NCBI GenBank assembly: GCA_016869415.1
Contig: VGEI01000231.1
Coordinates: forward strand, 1-6,101
Source of the DNA: Alphaproteobacteria bacterium
GTDB taxonomy: Bacteria; Pseudomonadota; Alphaproteobacteria; CACIAM-22H2
Direction of reading: 5' to 3'
DNA: 6,101 nucleotides
Of the stretch, positions 5,512 to 6,101 are shown piece by piece. The notes under the pieces were generated by a model. That model was not told where the DNA came from, did not search any database, and was given only the letters and a program-made list of their open reading frames with translations. The position numbers and the translations under genes were made by a program. Position 1 is the stretch's first letter; the number at the start of each line of letters is the position of its first letter.

Positions 5512-6101
5512 TCAACCCGCCTGCCGGTGCCGCTCGCGAAAGGCCGAGATCGGATCGAGCGCCTCGTCGTGGCAACATGACGCCGCGCCCGGTGCCGCAT
5601 CGTAGCGGTCATGGTGGCGCACCCACTCCATGCCGCGGGTTTCGTTCCGGCCTTTCGGGGTGAGATCGAGCCAGTTGTAAGCGCCGAGCATCAGGTCGAG
5701 ACCGCGGGCGTAAGCTGAATAGGTGTGGAAGATACCGCCCGCCTCGTTGCGATAAAAAACGCTGGCCCCCGGCAGCTCGTCGAACATGTAGTCCATGGTG
5801 CCGAAATTGTAGGTGACCCTGCCTTTGGCCTTGTCGGCGGCGGTGAAGGAGACGTGGAAGTCGAGATTGAAGTCGCCGGCGGAGGACGAGACCCATTTGA
5901 AGTGCCAGTCCATGCGCTTCCTGAACGCCTCGATTTTCGGCCAGGGGGCGCGCGATATGGCAAGCAAGGTCACGTCGTGATGCTTGAGATGCCGGTTGGC
6001 GCCGTCGATATGGTCGGCAAGAAAGGAGCAGGACGGACAACCCTGGGGCCAGTCCGGGCCGAACATGAAATGATAGACCAGCTGGCCGCGGCCTTCGAAT
6101 A
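5512..6101 (-). CDS. DUF899 family thioredoxin-like protein (N-terminus outside window)
   Basis: The frame is open from the window edge to TGA (5514-5512), giving 195 visible residues. The reading continues upstream of the ATG at 6066 with family-like sequence (FEGRGQLVYHF), so that ATG is internal and about 50-60 N-terminal residues are missing. The family is a predicted thiol-disulfide oxidoreductase of the thioredoxin superfamily. Its substrate is unknown. GCPSC (codons at 6042-6028) carries the CxxC active-site pair. It is followed by SFLADHIDGA, then VTLLAISRAPWPKIEAFRKR, then SADFxxDFHVSF-like and LPGASVFYRNEAG segments, then HTYSAYARGLDLMLGAYNWL. The domain ends at the signature WVRHHDRY. 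About 30 residues follow, with an extra CCH that I do not recall as part of the core family. No signal peptide region is visible, so location is not decided. It is transcribed towards the preceding plus-strand gene. Confidence 0.9.
   Translation of the reverse strand, partial: FEGRGQLVYHFMFGPDWPQGCPSCSFLADHIDGANRHLKHHDVTLLAISRAPWPKIEAFRKRMDWHFKWVSSSAGDFNLDFHVSFTAADKAKGRVTYNFGTMDYMFDELPGASVFYRNEAGGIFHTYSAYARGLDLMLGAYNWLDLTPKGRNETRGMEWVRHHDRYDAAPGAASCCHDEALDPISAFRERHRQAG

Noticed and set aside
6064..6066. ATG at 6066 as the start of the DUF899 gene
   Set aside because: The frame continues upstream to the window edge with sequence typical of the family (FEGRGQLVYHF), so this methionine is internal.

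Overview
The window is high-GC bacterial DNA with dense, compact genes. The closest matches in gene type and order are to Alphaproteobacteria, probably a Rhodospirillales- or Rhizobiales-like organism. This is inferred from protein character (Slt, MoaB, the 'translational machinery' family) and from an FNR/FixK-type box. No rRNA, tRNA, CRISPR array, insertion sequence or phage gene was seen.

Layout. Positions 1-276 (+) hold the C-terminal end of a family-4-type uracil-DNA glycosylase. An AT-rich spacer of 108 bases carries a perfect TATAAT and leads to a 737-residue periplasmic soluble lytic transglycosylase (385-2598, +). After 49 bases comes moaB (2648-3208, +), for molybdenum cofactor synthesis. 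After a further 43 bases come two translationally coupled genes (3252-4649 and 4646-5044, +). These are the two halves of an AtuA-type protein (acyclic terpene utilization family): the large DUF1446-like domain and a separate small C-terminal domain. A perfect TTGAT-N4-ATCAA palindrome overlaps the stop codon of the second half. It sits at class II activator distance from a -10-like hexamer in front of a 132-residue 'translational machinery' family gene (5110-5508, +). The last gene is on the minus strand (5512 to beyond 6101). It is a DUF899 thioredoxin-like protein with a CPSC motif, and its 3' end converges on the previous gene with only 3 bases between them.

Functional picture. The genes look like independent housekeeping and accessory functions (DNA repair, cell-wall turnover, Moco synthesis, a possible acyl-CoA or terpenoid catabolic protein, an oxygen-controlled ribosome- or stress-related protein, a redox protein) rather than one pathway. 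I see no clear previously undescribed multi-gene system. The most informative non-coding signal is the oxygen-regulator box at 5041-5054. Next are a possible leaderless moaB transcript and the sequestered-looking TTG start of the transglycosylase.
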